Shown in pieces: positions 36,682 through 45,595 of a DNA stretch of 55,564 nt. The position numbers and the translations under genes were made by a program. This DNA is from a virus. A model generated the notes under the pieces. That model was not told where the DNA came from, searched no databases, and saw only the letters and a list, made by a program, of their open reading frames with translations. The stretch lies in IMG/VR virus record IMGVR_UViG_3300050821_002380, positions 1-55,564 of that record; one strand, given 5' to 3'. How positions within the stretch are numbered: position 1 is the stretch's first letter; every line of letters begins with the position of its first letter.

Positions 36682-37683
36682 ATGGCCTTCACAACTGGGC
36701 TCGGAATCAACCAGCCAAGTGCGACGTTAGTAAATACTTTAAACGCTATTGCCCCTAAATTAATTTTCCCTCGCCTCGGCGACCTCGTGTTCAATCCGTC
36801 GCCGACGTTTTCCTTCCTGAACCAATACGCGAAGAAGTACAATGCGGGGCAGGAAATCGTCTATCCGCTCATCACCTCGAAGATTACGACTCGCGGTTCC
36901 TACTGGGGCGACCAGCTTCTCTCGACCAGCACGATTGACGCGGTGCAGCCCGCAGACCAAATCTGGCGCGGCTACTACACCGCTATTTCGCTGCCTGTCT
37001 TCGACATTGTGACTGGGCGTGGCGGACCTGCTGGCCTCGACCTCGTGCGTGTGCAGACTCAGCTTGGAGCGGCTTCCATGCTGGACATGCTCGCTGAGGC
37101 AGTGGCCGGAAATGCGCCGTTCAACTCCTCAACCGATCTCGACAGCATCAATGCGTGGGTCTTGCAGACCACCAACACCATCGCGGGCATCAACCGCACC
37201 ACCACAACCGCATGGCAGCCCGCAGCGAATGCCGTCATCGCGGGGCATTTGTCCTCGACCAAGCTCCTGCCAGCATATTTCTCGGTCGTGCAGGGTTACG
37301 ATGAGCCGAACCTGCTGATTCTGAATAACACCGACTTCGCAAACTTCGAGTTGCAGTTCACGCAGACCAACACAGTCGGTGCGACCAACATCATCCGCGC
37401 GGATAACAATTACTCCGACACCGCGCCGATTCAGACTGCGCTCCGTTACCACATGCGGTTTAAGAACGCAGTGGTGCTTGCGGACCAGCACTTCCCGGCA
37501 GGAACGGGCTATCTGCTCAACACGAAGTACATCTGGATGATTTACAACATGGGCAGTTACTTCCGGCAGACTCCGTGGATTATGCCGTCGAACCAAGATG
37601 TCATCACGAGCAGAATGCATCTGATTTGCCAGCTTGGATGCGACAGGCCCCTTATGCAAGTTAGCCTCACATCCATCACGTAA
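36682..37683 (+). CDS. Major capsid protein (HK97-like)
   Basis: GAGGAG precedes ATG 36682. The 333-residue protein has the patterns expected of an HK97-fold coat: an N-terminal arm (MAFTTGLGINQPSATLV), 'TRGSYWGDQLLSTSTIDAVQP' and 'IWRGYYTAISLPVFD', a spine-helix-like 'LVRVQTQLGAASMLDMLAEAVAG', and later beta-rich P-domain segments. Position after scaffold supports this. Sequence family was not identified, so the fold is inferred. Confidence 0.8.
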   Translation: MAFTTGLGINQPSATLVNTLNAIAPKLIFPRLGDLVFNPSPTFSFLNQYAKKYNAGQEIVYPLITSKITTRGSYWGDQLLSTSTIDAVQPADQIWRGYYTAISLPVFDIVTGRGGPAGLDLVRVQTQLGAASMLDMLAEAVAGNAPFNSSTDLDSINAWVLQTTNTIAGINRTTTTAWQPAANAVIAGHLSSTKLLPAYFSVVQGYDEPNLLILNNTDFANFELQFTQTNTVGATNIIRADNNYSDTAPIQTALRYHMRFKNAVVLADQHFPAGTGYLLNTKYIWMIYNMGSYFRQTPWIMPSNQDVITSRMHLICQLGCDRPLMQVSLTSIT

Positions 37684-37705
37684 AGAACTCAGGAGAGAAC
37701 TAGAC

Positions 37706-38173
37706 ATGTCATTCAACGTAGGACTTGGAAGGGTTTTTCCGGGGTTCGGAGTCAGCGTATCGCAAGCTGCCTACACGCAGAATGGTATCGCTCTGTCTGC
37801 TGGGGCGAACACCGTCACCATCCCGGCGACGGGAACGATTCTCGGCACTACCGTAGGGAGAATCCTCGTCAAGATTTACGGCGCGGCTGGCACGTCTCCC
37901 GTGTTCGACTCCATTGTCATCACCGCATCGGACGGGACAAATACCGTGCTTGTCGGTTCCGACAACCCGCCCGCCACGTTCGCACTCAGCTCGACGCGAT
38001 GGTACGAGAAGTTTTTCGACTACATCGTGGACATGGTTTCCGGCTCAACAGGTTCAGGCGGCGCGGTCGGCCAGCTTATCAATGGTGGTGCGACTTCATT
38101 CACCTTGACCATCACACTCGGCGGAACATCGGAAACTGGGCTGTGCGACATCGAAATTAAGCCGCTAGTCTAA
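37706..38173 (+). CDS. Beta-rich capsid-associated protein (155 aa)
   Basis: CAGGAG precedes ATG 37706. The sequence is repetitive and beta-rich ('VTIPATGTILGTTVGRILVK', 'TSFTLTITLGGTSETGLCDIEI'), with little charge. Right after the capsid gene and before a terminator, it is probably a decoration or spike protein of the head. Confidence 0.5.
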   Translation: MSFNVGLGRVFPGFGVSVSQAAYTQNGIALSAGANTVTIPATGTILGTTVGRILVKIYGAAGTSPVFDSIVITASDGTNTVLVGSDNPPATFALSSTRWYEKFFDYIVDMVSGSTGSGGAVGQLINGGATSFTLTITLGGTSETGLCDIEIKPLV

Positions 38174-38196
38174 GGGCAAACGAAGCTGTCAGAAGC

Positions 38197-38246
38197 AAGG
38201 CTGGGCATGGGCTCCTCTGCGGTTGCCCGGTCCAGCCTTCTTTTTT
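38197..38246 (+). terminator. Rho-independent terminator
   Basis: AAGGCTGG (38197-38204) pairs with CCAGCCTT (38232-38239), with an inner GGGCA/TGCCC pairing, followed by CTTTTTT (38240-38246). A strong intrinsic terminator after the capsid genes. It would reduce transcription into the tail block. Confidence 0.85.
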
Positions 38247-38259
38247 AGGAGCGCACCAA

Positions 38260-38505
38260 ATGCCTCAAGAAAAAGATAATTCAGAGCGTTATCGGAACTT
38301 TTCTAACGCACAAGTTCTGTCCGACACGGACCGAATCATGTTGAGGGCTGATAATGACAATCCAAGAAACTATTATGTACAATTTCCAAGAGCGGCCAAC
38401 GAAAGAAACCAAGACCGCATTAAAAAATATGCTCGTTCCGTAGCTGATCGAGAAATGATGCGAGTGTCCAAAAGAAAATCAAGGTCTAGTGGCAGGAGAA
38501 GATAA
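38260..38505 (+). CDS. Basic protein with Arg/Lys-rich tail (81 aa)
   Basis: AGGAG before ATG 38260. The body is charged and helical; the last 12 residues (KRKSRSSGRRR) are very basic, resembling DNA-binding tails. Starts 14 bases after the terminator. Possibly a virion DNA-binding protein. Confidence 0.5.
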   Translation: MPQEKDNSERYRNFSNAQVLSDTDRIMLRADNDNPRNYYVQFPRAANERNQDRIKKYARSVADREMMRVSKRKSRSSGRRR

Positions 38506-39762
38506 GTGGCCGTAATCGGTGGGCAATATGTCGCGGTCGCCGGAGACGTGATTATCGGCGCTCGTGAATTGATTCCCGACATGCCGAACACGTTAGGAGC
38601 GGCACCTGCGTCTGTTGGTGTTGTTACTTCCGTTGGTTCTACGTTACCAAATGGTACGTATGCCGCCATCGTGACCCAGCTCAATTTTTGGGGGGAAACG
38701 CTCTATCAGGGCGAGACTTTGAATCTGTCGGTAGGACCGAATCAAGGCATCGAAGTTTTCTCCACCCTTCTGCCCGGAGCGGATAAGATTCGCTGCTACT
38801 TGACGTTAGTAGGCGGTGCGGCTGGCTCCGAGTGTCAGTTTGTCGAATCTACGACCTCGCCGTTTATCATCTCCGCGCCGCCGATTCTTGCCGGAAATCC
38901 TCCAACGCGCAACACCGCATGGAATCCCGATACCGATGGCGGATTCGCTTCCTGCTCGGCGCTCTATCGCTGGCTGAATGCGGGTCTCAAACTCATCTCT
39001 CGCGGGACAGGTGGATTGCTGGATTACGCGGGAGTCGGCTCGACTATCGGTCAGCCTCTCTATCAGGTACCAGGACAGTGGGTAGAACTCACATCCGTTT
39101 GGTATGACGGATACTGGATACTTGGCGGCGACAGGGCGCAATTTTTCCGTCGCAACGCCATCACTTCTTCTGTGCTTTCGTCTTGCTCGATGTCGGTTGT
39201 GGACAGCAGAAACATTCTGGAAGTTTTTCCGCAGCCCGCGCGTACCGGCTCGTTCACCGTTCTCGCATCTCCGATGTTGTCCACCGACACCATTGCAAAT
39301 CTTGTGGATGCCAGTGGATTTCTGCTTCCGTTCGGATTCATGCAAGTAGACCAAGAAATCATGGCCTATGTGGGGCCGAACGGAAACCAAATGACGGGCT
39401 TGATTCGCGGACTCGGCGGGTCAACTGCCGTGGCTCACGCGACTGCTGCTCCTGTCTATGAACTGAATATCTTCTGGAGCGGCAAAAGACAGTTTGCGCC
39501 GACGTTTCAATCAGGAAATGCCGCGAGTGCCCTGCCGATTCCGAATGGCTGGGATGAACTTCTGATTCAATACGTCGCTGGCCGTGCAAAGCTCGTGGAG
39601 CACGATACGCAGAGTTTCGATTCGTTCAACAAGGAAATGGAAAAAGCAGTGAAGGGCTGGGCGCTGACGAATGCAGGCGTTGCGAAACGCAGGCAAGTCG
39701 GCGGCGGAACGGGAATCAGAACCTACTGGCCTGACGCAGCGGGTGGATGGATTTTGGACTGA
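38506..39762 (+). CDS. Head-tail connector/adaptor-like protein
   Basis: GTG 38506 follows the previous TAA. The 418-residue protein has a beta-rich N-terminal part ('GTYAAIVTQLNFWGETLYQGETL') and a C-terminal helical connector-like segment 'ELLIQYVAGRAKLVEHDTQSF', typical of podovirus neck proteins. It probably seals or extends the portal ring. Assigned mainly by position and the C-terminal pattern. Confidence 0.55.
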   Translation: MAVIGGQYVAVAGDVIIGARELIPDMPNTLGAAPASVGVVTSVGSTLPNGTYAAIVTQLNFWGETLYQGETLNLSVGPNQGIEVFSTLLPGADKIRCYLTLVGGAAGSECQFVESTTSPFIISAPPILAGNPPTRNTAWNPDTDGGFASCSALYRWLNAGLKLISRGTGGLLDYAGVGSTIGQPLYQVPGQWVELTSVWYDGYWILGGDRAQFFRRNAITSSVLSSCSMSVVDSRNILEVFPQPARTGSFTVLASPMLSTDTIANLVDASGFLLPFGFMQVDQEIMAYVGPNGNQMTGLIRGLGGSTAVAHATAAPVYELNIFWSGKRQFAPTFQSGNAASALPIPNGWDELLIQYVAGRAKLVEHDTQSFDSFNKEMEKAVKGWALTNAGVAKRRQVGGGTGIRTYWPDAAGGWILD

Positions 39763-40790
39763 TGGCATACAAGCCTGAATCAACGTCTCCGTTCGTGCGC
39801 GGAATTGTCGCTTCCTCGCAGCCTTTGGCGCAGCCCAAAGGTTCGGTGCCGCGTGCCTCGAACATGCTGCTGACTTCACGCGGTGCGATGAACGTGTGCG
39901 ACGGTTCGGCCATCGTTGAGTTTTACAAAGGCGCGATTCAAACCAATCGTGGCCGCTTCATGGCTGTGACTTTGTTCACGCCGACCGGAGTTTCGCCGTA
40001 CTACATGGCTTTGCAACGAACGGCTCCGACTGAGTTTCCGCTCGGCCCACCGCTACATCTCACTGGCTCCGCAGAGGGAACTTACGGAACTCTACCAAGC
40101 GGAACTTACTACTACAAAGTCACGGCGCTTGACGGTGTGGGTGGGGAAACGACTGCCTCAAATGAAGTGGCTGTGCCTATCACGCTCGGCCAGAACGCCA
40201 TGCTGACATGGAATGTGGTGCCGAATGCGTGGGGATACAACGTCTACAGAGGCACGGCTCCGGGTGGGGAGTCTCTAATCACTGGCACTGGCCTTCCCGT
40301 GCCTCAGCCTGCTCCGCTTACGCCTACCGTCACGTTTATCGACACAGGAGAAGCGACTGCGCCCGCTGGCGTGTCCATCGTGAGGATTGCCGTGGATGGA
40401 CCTTTGCCGTTTCCTCAAAACATATTTCGCTTCGCGGTTGTGACGTTGACGGCCCCAACGAACATCGGCGGGGCCACCACGGTTGTCATTGCCGGAAATA
40501 GCAACTCGCTGCTGAACGGGACTTTTGGTATTTATCATCCCCCGGCAGGGATGTCTTCCACTTTTACGATGTTGGTTGCCTTCAGTACGCCTTCAGGGAC
40601 GACAGGCACAGGCGGAACGGCAACTATTGCTCTTGGCCCTCCCACGGCGGATACGACGATTCAGACGGCCTTGTTTCAGTTTCCACAGGGCACTGACCCT
40701 GTGACGTACACAAACGCCAATATCGTCGCTCTGTTCCCTGCTTCACCCGCTGTGTTTGGCACGATTCCTTCTGGCGGGGAGGGTGGCTAA
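39762..40790 (+). CDS. Tail hub protein, N-terminal part (P22 gp10-like) with FnIII-like domain
   Basis: ATG 39762 overlaps the previous stop. The start 'MAYKPESTSPFVRGIVASSQPLAQPKGSVPRASN' and 'CDGSAIVEF' are like the N-terminus of P22 gp10-type tail hub proteins. A fibronectin-III-like module follows ('GTYYYKVTALDGVGGETTAS', 'AWGYNVYRGTAPGG'). The frame ends at 40790, where the C-terminal hub part begins in another frame (TAATG). Together the two would make one hub in which the usual single protein is split. Confidence 0.65.
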   Translation: MAYKPESTSPFVRGIVASSQPLAQPKGSVPRASNMLLTSRGAMNVCDGSAIVEFYKGAIQTNRGRFMAVTLFTPTGVSPYYMALQRTAPTEFPLGPPLHLTGSAEGTYGTLPSGTYYYKVTALDGVGGETTASNEVAVPITLGQNAMLTWNVVPNAWGYNVYRGTAPGGESLITGTGLPVPQPAPLTPTVTFIDTGEATAPAGVSIVRIAVDGPLPFPQNIFRFAVVTLTAPTNIGGATTVVIAGNSNSLLNGTFGIYHPPAGMSSTFTMLVAFSTPSGTTGTGGTATIALGPPTADTTIQTALFQFPQGTDPVTYTNANIVALFPASPAVFGTIPSGGEGG

Positions 40791-42937
40791 TGTCGAGCGG
40801 CCTTCTTGCCATCTCACCCAGTACGGGACCTTTCGGGACTGTAACCATCGGCAGCCCGCAGTCCCTTACTTTCACTTTGTCCGCGACCGTGGTTGGCGTG
40901 GCGGTTCAATCCATTGTTCTGAGTGACACCGTAAATTTCTCGATGGTTCCCCCTGTGAATCTTCCGTGGTTTGTTTCGACGGAAGGAAACGTATACGACA
41001 AAAACAACAATCAGATTCCTGGCACCATCAAAGTCACGTTCCAGCCGCAGACGGTAGCAAGCTACGCGGCGACGGTCACGTTCATTCATTCGGGAGCAAA
41101 CAGCCCCGTTGAACTTGACCTCACCGGGATGGGAGTAGAACCTACCCCGGTCGTACCGACGCCTTCGGGGTATCAAGGCCAGCAAAACTCTACACCGAAC
41201 GGTGGAATCTCAGGGCTTGTCTCCTATCTGCCACAGTTTTTGCAATTTACGAACAGGCTCGTGATTGCGCTGGGAAATGGCTTTCCTCCGCAGCTATTTT
41301 CGGACTCGACGGGCACTCCCACAAATCCGGCACAGATTCTTACAATCACTGGCGTGTCGGTGGATGCCTATGGAGTCGTCACCGTTACATTTTCAGGTCT
41401 AAATCCCGCTCAAATCGGCTCAAACTTCGTTCTAGCAGGAATTACCAATCCACTTTACGACGGAGTTTTTGTCGCCATCACTGCAAGCTCTGGAAGCATC
41501 ACAGTCTACAACCCCGCTGCGATTGGGCAGGCTCCATCTTCAGGTGGAACGGCAACCGTCACCACGATTCCAATTTTCAGCACGTTCGTTCCTGCTTATC
41601 CTGAGTGGATAGCGGATGAAGCCTACGCAGCCAACACAGTCATTCAGCCCGCGACACAGCCAAGTCCAAGCATTTATCTCACGGCAGTTCAAGGCGGAAC
41701 TTCTGGCGCAGCGGAACCTCACTGGTCTGGCCTCAAAATGGGGCAGGAAATTTCCGATGGTTCGATTATCTGGCAAGTCTCAGGACTGTTGAACTCAGCC
41801 GCTCCCCCGCCACCCGGCGCCGCTCATATTGCTGTCTACGGCGCTGCGCTGTGGGTGTTCAACACCTCACCGTCGAACACGTCTTCAGGACTTGACGGCC
41901 CTTGCTCTCTGCGACAGTCAAGCATCAACAACCCAAATTCTTGGAATCCCATCAACCAAGCGTTCATCGACAAAGACGATGGTGCGGAAGGCATGGGACT
42001 CGGTTCATTTACCATCACGGCGCAGGGCATTCCACCGGAAGGCTCCCTTGTCGCTTTCAAGAACTTCGTTCCGTACCAGATAGTCGGCGTTTTCGGTGCG
42101 TCAAACTTCGGCATTCAGAGAGTCGTCTCTAATATGGGCTGTCTCGCTCCGCGCTCGATTCTGTTCGTGCCGGGATTCGGCCTTTGCCGCTACACGCATC
42201 TTGGCTACGCGGTGTTTGACGGTGTGGCAGACCACGTAATCAGCGAGCAAATCAGACCGTACATTTTCCGGCAGGACGACGCCATTTTCGAGGATATTAC
42301 CGTCATTGACCCAACCTACGCAGCGGCGTCTTGGGCTGCGCTGACAGCAAATCCCCCGATGTACTGCGCCTTTGTTCCCATCGGAACAAACACAAATGGT
42401 CAACTCACAAGAGCTTTTTGTTATGACATGGTGATGAAGGCGTGGGCCGTTGTGGACTTGCCTTTCTCCATCGGTTGCGCCGCACAAACTGCTTCGCTTG
42501 TGTCCAACCCGTTAACCGTTCTCGGCGGCTATCTGGATGGCTGCATTCAACGCTGGCAGGCAAACGACACACTCTGGTACACGGGCGGCGCACAGCAAAT
42601 CTCCGTGGCATGGAGTTTCAGGACGCCGACGCTCGCCTCGAAGGATGCGGACCAAAGGCTTTACGCTCGCAGGGTGGTGATTCGCGGAAACAATACCAAT
42701 GTTACGGCCCCGGTGACGGTGACGCCATACACATCGGGTGTTGCTCTTTCTCCTGCCGTGAAGCAAATGCCTGCCGCTGGCGCTGATTTCAACCTGTTCG
42801 CGGATGTGGCGGACGGCGGATTTACGGGAGTCAGATTCGATGCAACGGTGAGTGGTGCAGGACAGTGCGAAATTGATGGAATCGACTGGCACACGGAAAG
42901 TCGGGCGGTGGGCGTACCCAATGTTGGGGTTTGCTAG
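40790..42937 (+). CDS. Tail hub protein, C-terminal part (P22 gp10-like)
   Basis: ATG 40790 overlaps the previous TAA. The 715-residue protein starts with an Ig-like domain, then shows hub motifs 'AALWVFNTSPSNTSSGLDGP', 'NPNSWNPINQAFIDKDDGAEG', 'LVAFKNFVPYQIVGVFGASNF', 'NMGCLAPRSILFVPGFGLCR', 'THLGYAVFDGVADHVISEQI' and 'IRPYIFR'. These match the beta-propeller of gp10-like hubs that plug the tail nozzle. It has no separate ribosome binding site apart from coupling with the preceding gene. Confidence 0.75.
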   Translation: MSSGLLAISPSTGPFGTVTIGSPQSLTFTLSATVVGVAVQSIVLSDTVNFSMVPPVNLPWFVSTEGNVYDKNNNQIPGTIKVTFQPQTVASYAATVTFIHSGANSPVELDLTGMGVEPTPVVPTPSGYQGQQNSTPNGGISGLVSYLPQFLQFTNRLVIALGNGFPPQLFSDSTGTPTNPAQILTITGVSVDAYGVVTVTFSGLNPAQIGSNFVLAGITNPLYDGVFVAITASSGSITVYNPAAIGQAPSSGGTATVTTIPIFSTFVPAYPEWIADEAYAANTVIQPATQPSPSIYLTAVQGGTSGAAEPHWSGLKMGQEISDGSIIWQVSGLLNSAAPPPPGAAHIAVYGAALWVFNTSPSNTSSGLDGPCSLRQSSINNPNSWNPINQAFIDKDDGAEGMGLGSFTITAQGIPPEGSLVAFKNFVPYQIVGVFGASNFGIQRVVSNMGCLAPRSILFVPGFGLCRYTHLGYAVFDGVADHVISEQIRPYIFRQDDAIFEDITVIDPTYAAASWAALTANPPMYCAFVPIGTNTNGQLTRAFCYDMVMKAWAVVDLPFSIGCAAQTASLVSNPLTVLGGYLDGCIQRWQANDTLWYTGGAQQISVAWSFRTPTLASKDADQRLYARRVVIRGNNTNVTAPVTVTPYTSGVALSPAVKQMPAAGADFNLFADVADGGFTGVRFDATVSGAGQCEIDGIDWHTESRAVGVPNVGVC

Positions 42938-43366
42938 ATGGTAACAATACGCAATCTTCGCGCTGAAGAAAAGCTGCCGTCACACTTTCGCACGGGTTAC
43001 GAGAACATGCCCGTCATGCCTGATTGGTGCTGGCTCGCGGAGGAAAATGGCAAGGCATTGGGTGCCCTGCTTGCCGCTCCCGCGCACGGAGTTCTGTTCT
43101 TGATGCGGCTCTATACGATTGATGGCGCTCCAACGGAAGTGACAACTTCGCTTTTGTTGCAGTGTCTTTCGGATGCGGACAAGCGTGGCTATCAGGGATT
43201 TCTGACCTACGTGAATCCGCAGCGCGAAGCGGAAGGCAAGCTGATGATGATTGCAGAGTTGTGGGGCGGATTCCAGGCCCCTGAAGTGCAAGTTGCCATC
43301 GCTGGCCCGACTGTGCGTGGTGCGTGGAAGAAGATTCCTCGCAAGCGAATCTTGGAGATGTTCTAA
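42938..43366 (+). CDS. GNAT-like acetyltransferase (142 aa)
   Basis: ATG 42938 directly follows the hub stop. The layout is short: a beta strand 'WCWLAEENGKALGALLAAPAHG', a helix 'EVTTSLLLQCLSDADKRGYQG' and 'FLTYVNPQREAEGKLMMIAEL', as in GNAT domains in which acetyl-CoA binds near the middle. The Q/RxxGxG/A motif is degenerate. Such proteins recur in phage tail modules and are of unknown substrate. Confidence 0.55.
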   Translation: MVTIRNLRAEEKLPSHFRTGYENMPVMPDWCWLAEENGKALGALLAAPAHGVLFLMRLYTIDGAPTEVTTSLLLQCLSDADKRGYQGFLTYVNPQREAEGKLMMIAELWGGFQAPEVQVAIAGPTVRGAWKKIPRKRILEMF

Positions 43367-43821
43367 TGCCGTTTCTTGCAGCCATTCCTGCATGGGTAGC
43401 CACACTCGGCTCCGTAGCAGGGGCGGGTATCAGTGGCGTCGAGGCATTGTCGCAAGGTGGCGGCAAAGACCCTACGGGCCAAGCCCAAATTGCCGCCGCA
43501 AAAACCGCTGCCGCACAGCCCACGGCTATCGGCCCAACACAGGCGCAGTTGGCGGGAGCAATCAGTCCGCAATCGAGCAACATTTTGGAGGAAACTTCTG
43601 GCCTTGCAAATCAGGATTATGTTGCTAGTATTGCTCAGATTATTGCAGGCACCGCAGGCACGCCCGGTTCGTCTGGTTCCGCTAATTCCGTGGTACGGCA
43701 GCTATTCGGATTAGGTGGGCCGACGCCAAACTTCACGCCAGTCGGAACAACGGAGACAACGTCTCCTCCCGGTCCGACAAATTTCTCAGATTTCGCGTAT
43801 TCACTGGTGAACAATTCATGA
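43366..43821 (+). CDS. Putative internal virion protein 1 (151 aa)
   Basis: ATG 43366 overlaps the previous TAA. Small hydrophobic N-terminus, then Ala/Gly/Gln-rich sequence ('GQAQIAAAKTAAAQP'), and a Ser/Thr/Pro tail. With the next genes it is likely an internal core or ejection protein of a podovirus, called from position and composition. Confidence 0.5.
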   Translation: MPFLAAIPAWVATLGSVAGAGISGVEALSQGGGKDPTGQAQIAAAKTAAAQPTAIGPTQAQLAGAISPQSSNILEETSGLANQDYVASIAQIIAGTAGTPGSSGSANSVVRQLFGLGGPTPNFTPVGTTETTSPPGPTNFSDFAYSLVNNS

Positions 43822-44456
43822 GCGACCTTCTAGCAAGTGTGGGAAACTTCTTCGGCTCTGGCGCTGGCAAGGGATTGGAGACTCTTGCTGGATTGGGGAC
43901 CGCTGGAGCCGGACTTCTCGGCAACATCAGCGCGGAGCAACAGGCTCAGAAGGAAGAAAACTTTCTCACGGGACAGCAGAATCAAATCGCCGCGCTCACG
44001 CCGCAGAAACTTTCACAAATGGCAACGTCTGCCGCTGCGCCCCTCGATGCCGGACTCGTGCAAGCAGTTGAGAATCAGGTGGGTGGCAATCTTGCCAGTC
44101 AAGGTCTAGCGCAGTCTCCCGGCATCGCGGCAGCGTCAGAGTCTCAGGCTCTCGCGCCTTACGAACAAACAAACATCAACACGGCCTTGAATGCAATCCT
44201 GACAAAACTTGGATTGCCGTCACAGATTGCAGGAACGGCGCTTGCGGGGATGCCGAAACCGACAAATCTCTCGCCACTACTCGCGCTTTTGATGAAGGGC
44301 GGAAGTTCGGGTGGCACGCAACCAAGCCCAAGTTTGACGGGGGGCGGTGAACAAGACTTTCTTAATCTCTTGTTTCCTCCGACCGGAAGTGGTTCGGATG
44401 CGGGGGCAACACAAGGCGATTTCGACAATCTGAATTTTGATTTGGTACCAGTATAA
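43818..44456 (+). CDS. Putative internal virion protein 2 (212 aa)
   Basis: ATG 43818 overlaps the previous TGA. Gly-rich membrane-like N-terminus ('GLETLAGLGTAGAGLLG'), a Gln-rich coiled part ('QKEENFLTGQQNQIAALTPQ'), and a low-complexity C-terminus. Fits ejection proteins that insert into the host membrane. Confidence 0.5.
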   Translation: MSDLLASVGNFFGSGAGKGLETLAGLGTAGAGLLGNISAEQQAQKEENFLTGQQNQIAALTPQKLSQMATSAAAPLDAGLVQAVENQVGGNLASQGLAQSPGIAAASESQALAPYEQTNINTALNAILTKLGLPSQIAGTALAGMPKPTNLSPLLALLMKGGSSGGTQPSPSLTGGGEQDFLNLLFPPTGSGSDAGATQGDFDNLNFDLVPV

Positions 44457-44458
44457 AT

Positions 44459-45595
44459 ATGGGCGCACTCGGCAGAGCACTCGGAAATTTCGGTTCGCAA
44501 GTTGGCGAAGGCTATGACATTTCGCAACAGTGGAAGCGCCAGTCTTCGGAACTCGCTATGCAACAGGCGAGACAGAAGCTCGCTGAGTTGATGGCCCCCC
44601 TTCAGCTGGCCGAATTGCAGCAACGCATCGCGTCTCAAAAACAGAGCCAAGAACTCGCGCCGTGGATTGAGTATTCAGAGAAAAAGCCTGACGGCTCAAT
44701 TGAAAAAGGACTCTACAACCAACTCACAAAAGAGCGCAGGCCTTACGCGACGGATTCTCCCGGCATTGCCAAGTACACAGGGATGCGCGTCAGTGAAGAT
44801 GGAAAACTCTATGGCATAAATTCCATCACGGGAAAGGAAGAACAGATTCCCGGCTCAGAGGGAACTGAATTCCCCGTTACTGGTAGCAACCAGCGGCCTC
44901 AGATTACTTCGGGGCCACCGATCAAAGGTGAGTTGATTGGCAAGCCGAAAGGGACGTTTTGGAAGTCCATCGTAGACGGCGCTGGAAACACGATAGGCTA
45001 TACGCAAACTGGCGCTCCTACGCCTCACGTTGGCGCTGGCGGGGCCGCAGCCGTTAGCCCTCAACAGCTAGATGCCCTCGTTCAAGGTATCGCCGCTGGC
45101 ACGGCCAGAATGCCAACAGGAAAGCTCGCGGCTCAAGTATTGTCTCGCGCGGCGCAGATGGGCGTGACGTTGCCAAACGTGAACGCGGCTTCGATTCTGA
45201 ATCCACTCGCGCGAAATCTCTACAACGTGCAGTCCATGTTGCCCGCAGCGCAGCGGGCGGCAGCGAATCCTGAGTCACCGCAAAATAGCATGGCTCTGGT
45301 AAGCATCGCCGATAAGCTCGAAGGGGGAAGCGGTCAGAAGCAAGCACTCATGGCGGCTGGAAAGCCTTTCACTTTATTCGGCACATCTTTTGGAACGGCA
45401 GGGAAGGGAACTCTTTCACCGCAAGAGGCGCAGTCTCTTTTACAGTTAATCCAATCACGGGTGAGCGGTGACATTCAGCAACTCAATGACACGTATCGGC
45501 AGCTTGGGATGACCCCACCACCGCCGCTTGCGAATGCGCCGAATACCAACACGACCGTGCCGCCACCTCCACCGGGATACGTGATTCAACCCTAA
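44459..45595 (+). CDS. Putative internal virion protein 3 (378 aa)
   Basis: ATG 44459. Coiled N-terminus ('MQQARQKLAELMAPLQLAELQQRI'), a beta-rich middle and a helical C-terminus, then Pro-rich sequence. Overlaps the next start. Part of the same internal-protein group. Confidence 0.5.
   Translation: MGALGRALGNFGSQVGEGYDISQQWKRQSSELAMQQARQKLAELMAPLQLAELQQRIASQKQSQELAPWIEYSEKKPDGSIEKGLYNQLTKERRPYATDSPGIAKYTGMRVSEDGKLYGINSITGKEEQIPGSEGTEFPVTGSNQRPQITSGPPIKGELIGKPKGTFWKSIVDGAGNTIGYTQTGAPTPHVGAGGAAAVSPQQLDALVQGIAAGTARMPTGKLAAQVLSRAAQMGVTLPNVNAASILNPLARNLYNVQSMLPAAQRAAANPESPQNSMALVSIADKLEGGSGQKQALMAAGKPFTLFGTSFGTAGKGTLSPQEAQSLLQLIQSRVSGDIQQLNDTYRQLGMTPPPPLANAPNTNTTVPPPPPGYVIQP

Noticed and set aside
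37129-37716. 195-codon leftward frame opposite the capsid gene
   Set aside because: Shadow frame; the rightward protein is the capsid protein by position and pattern.
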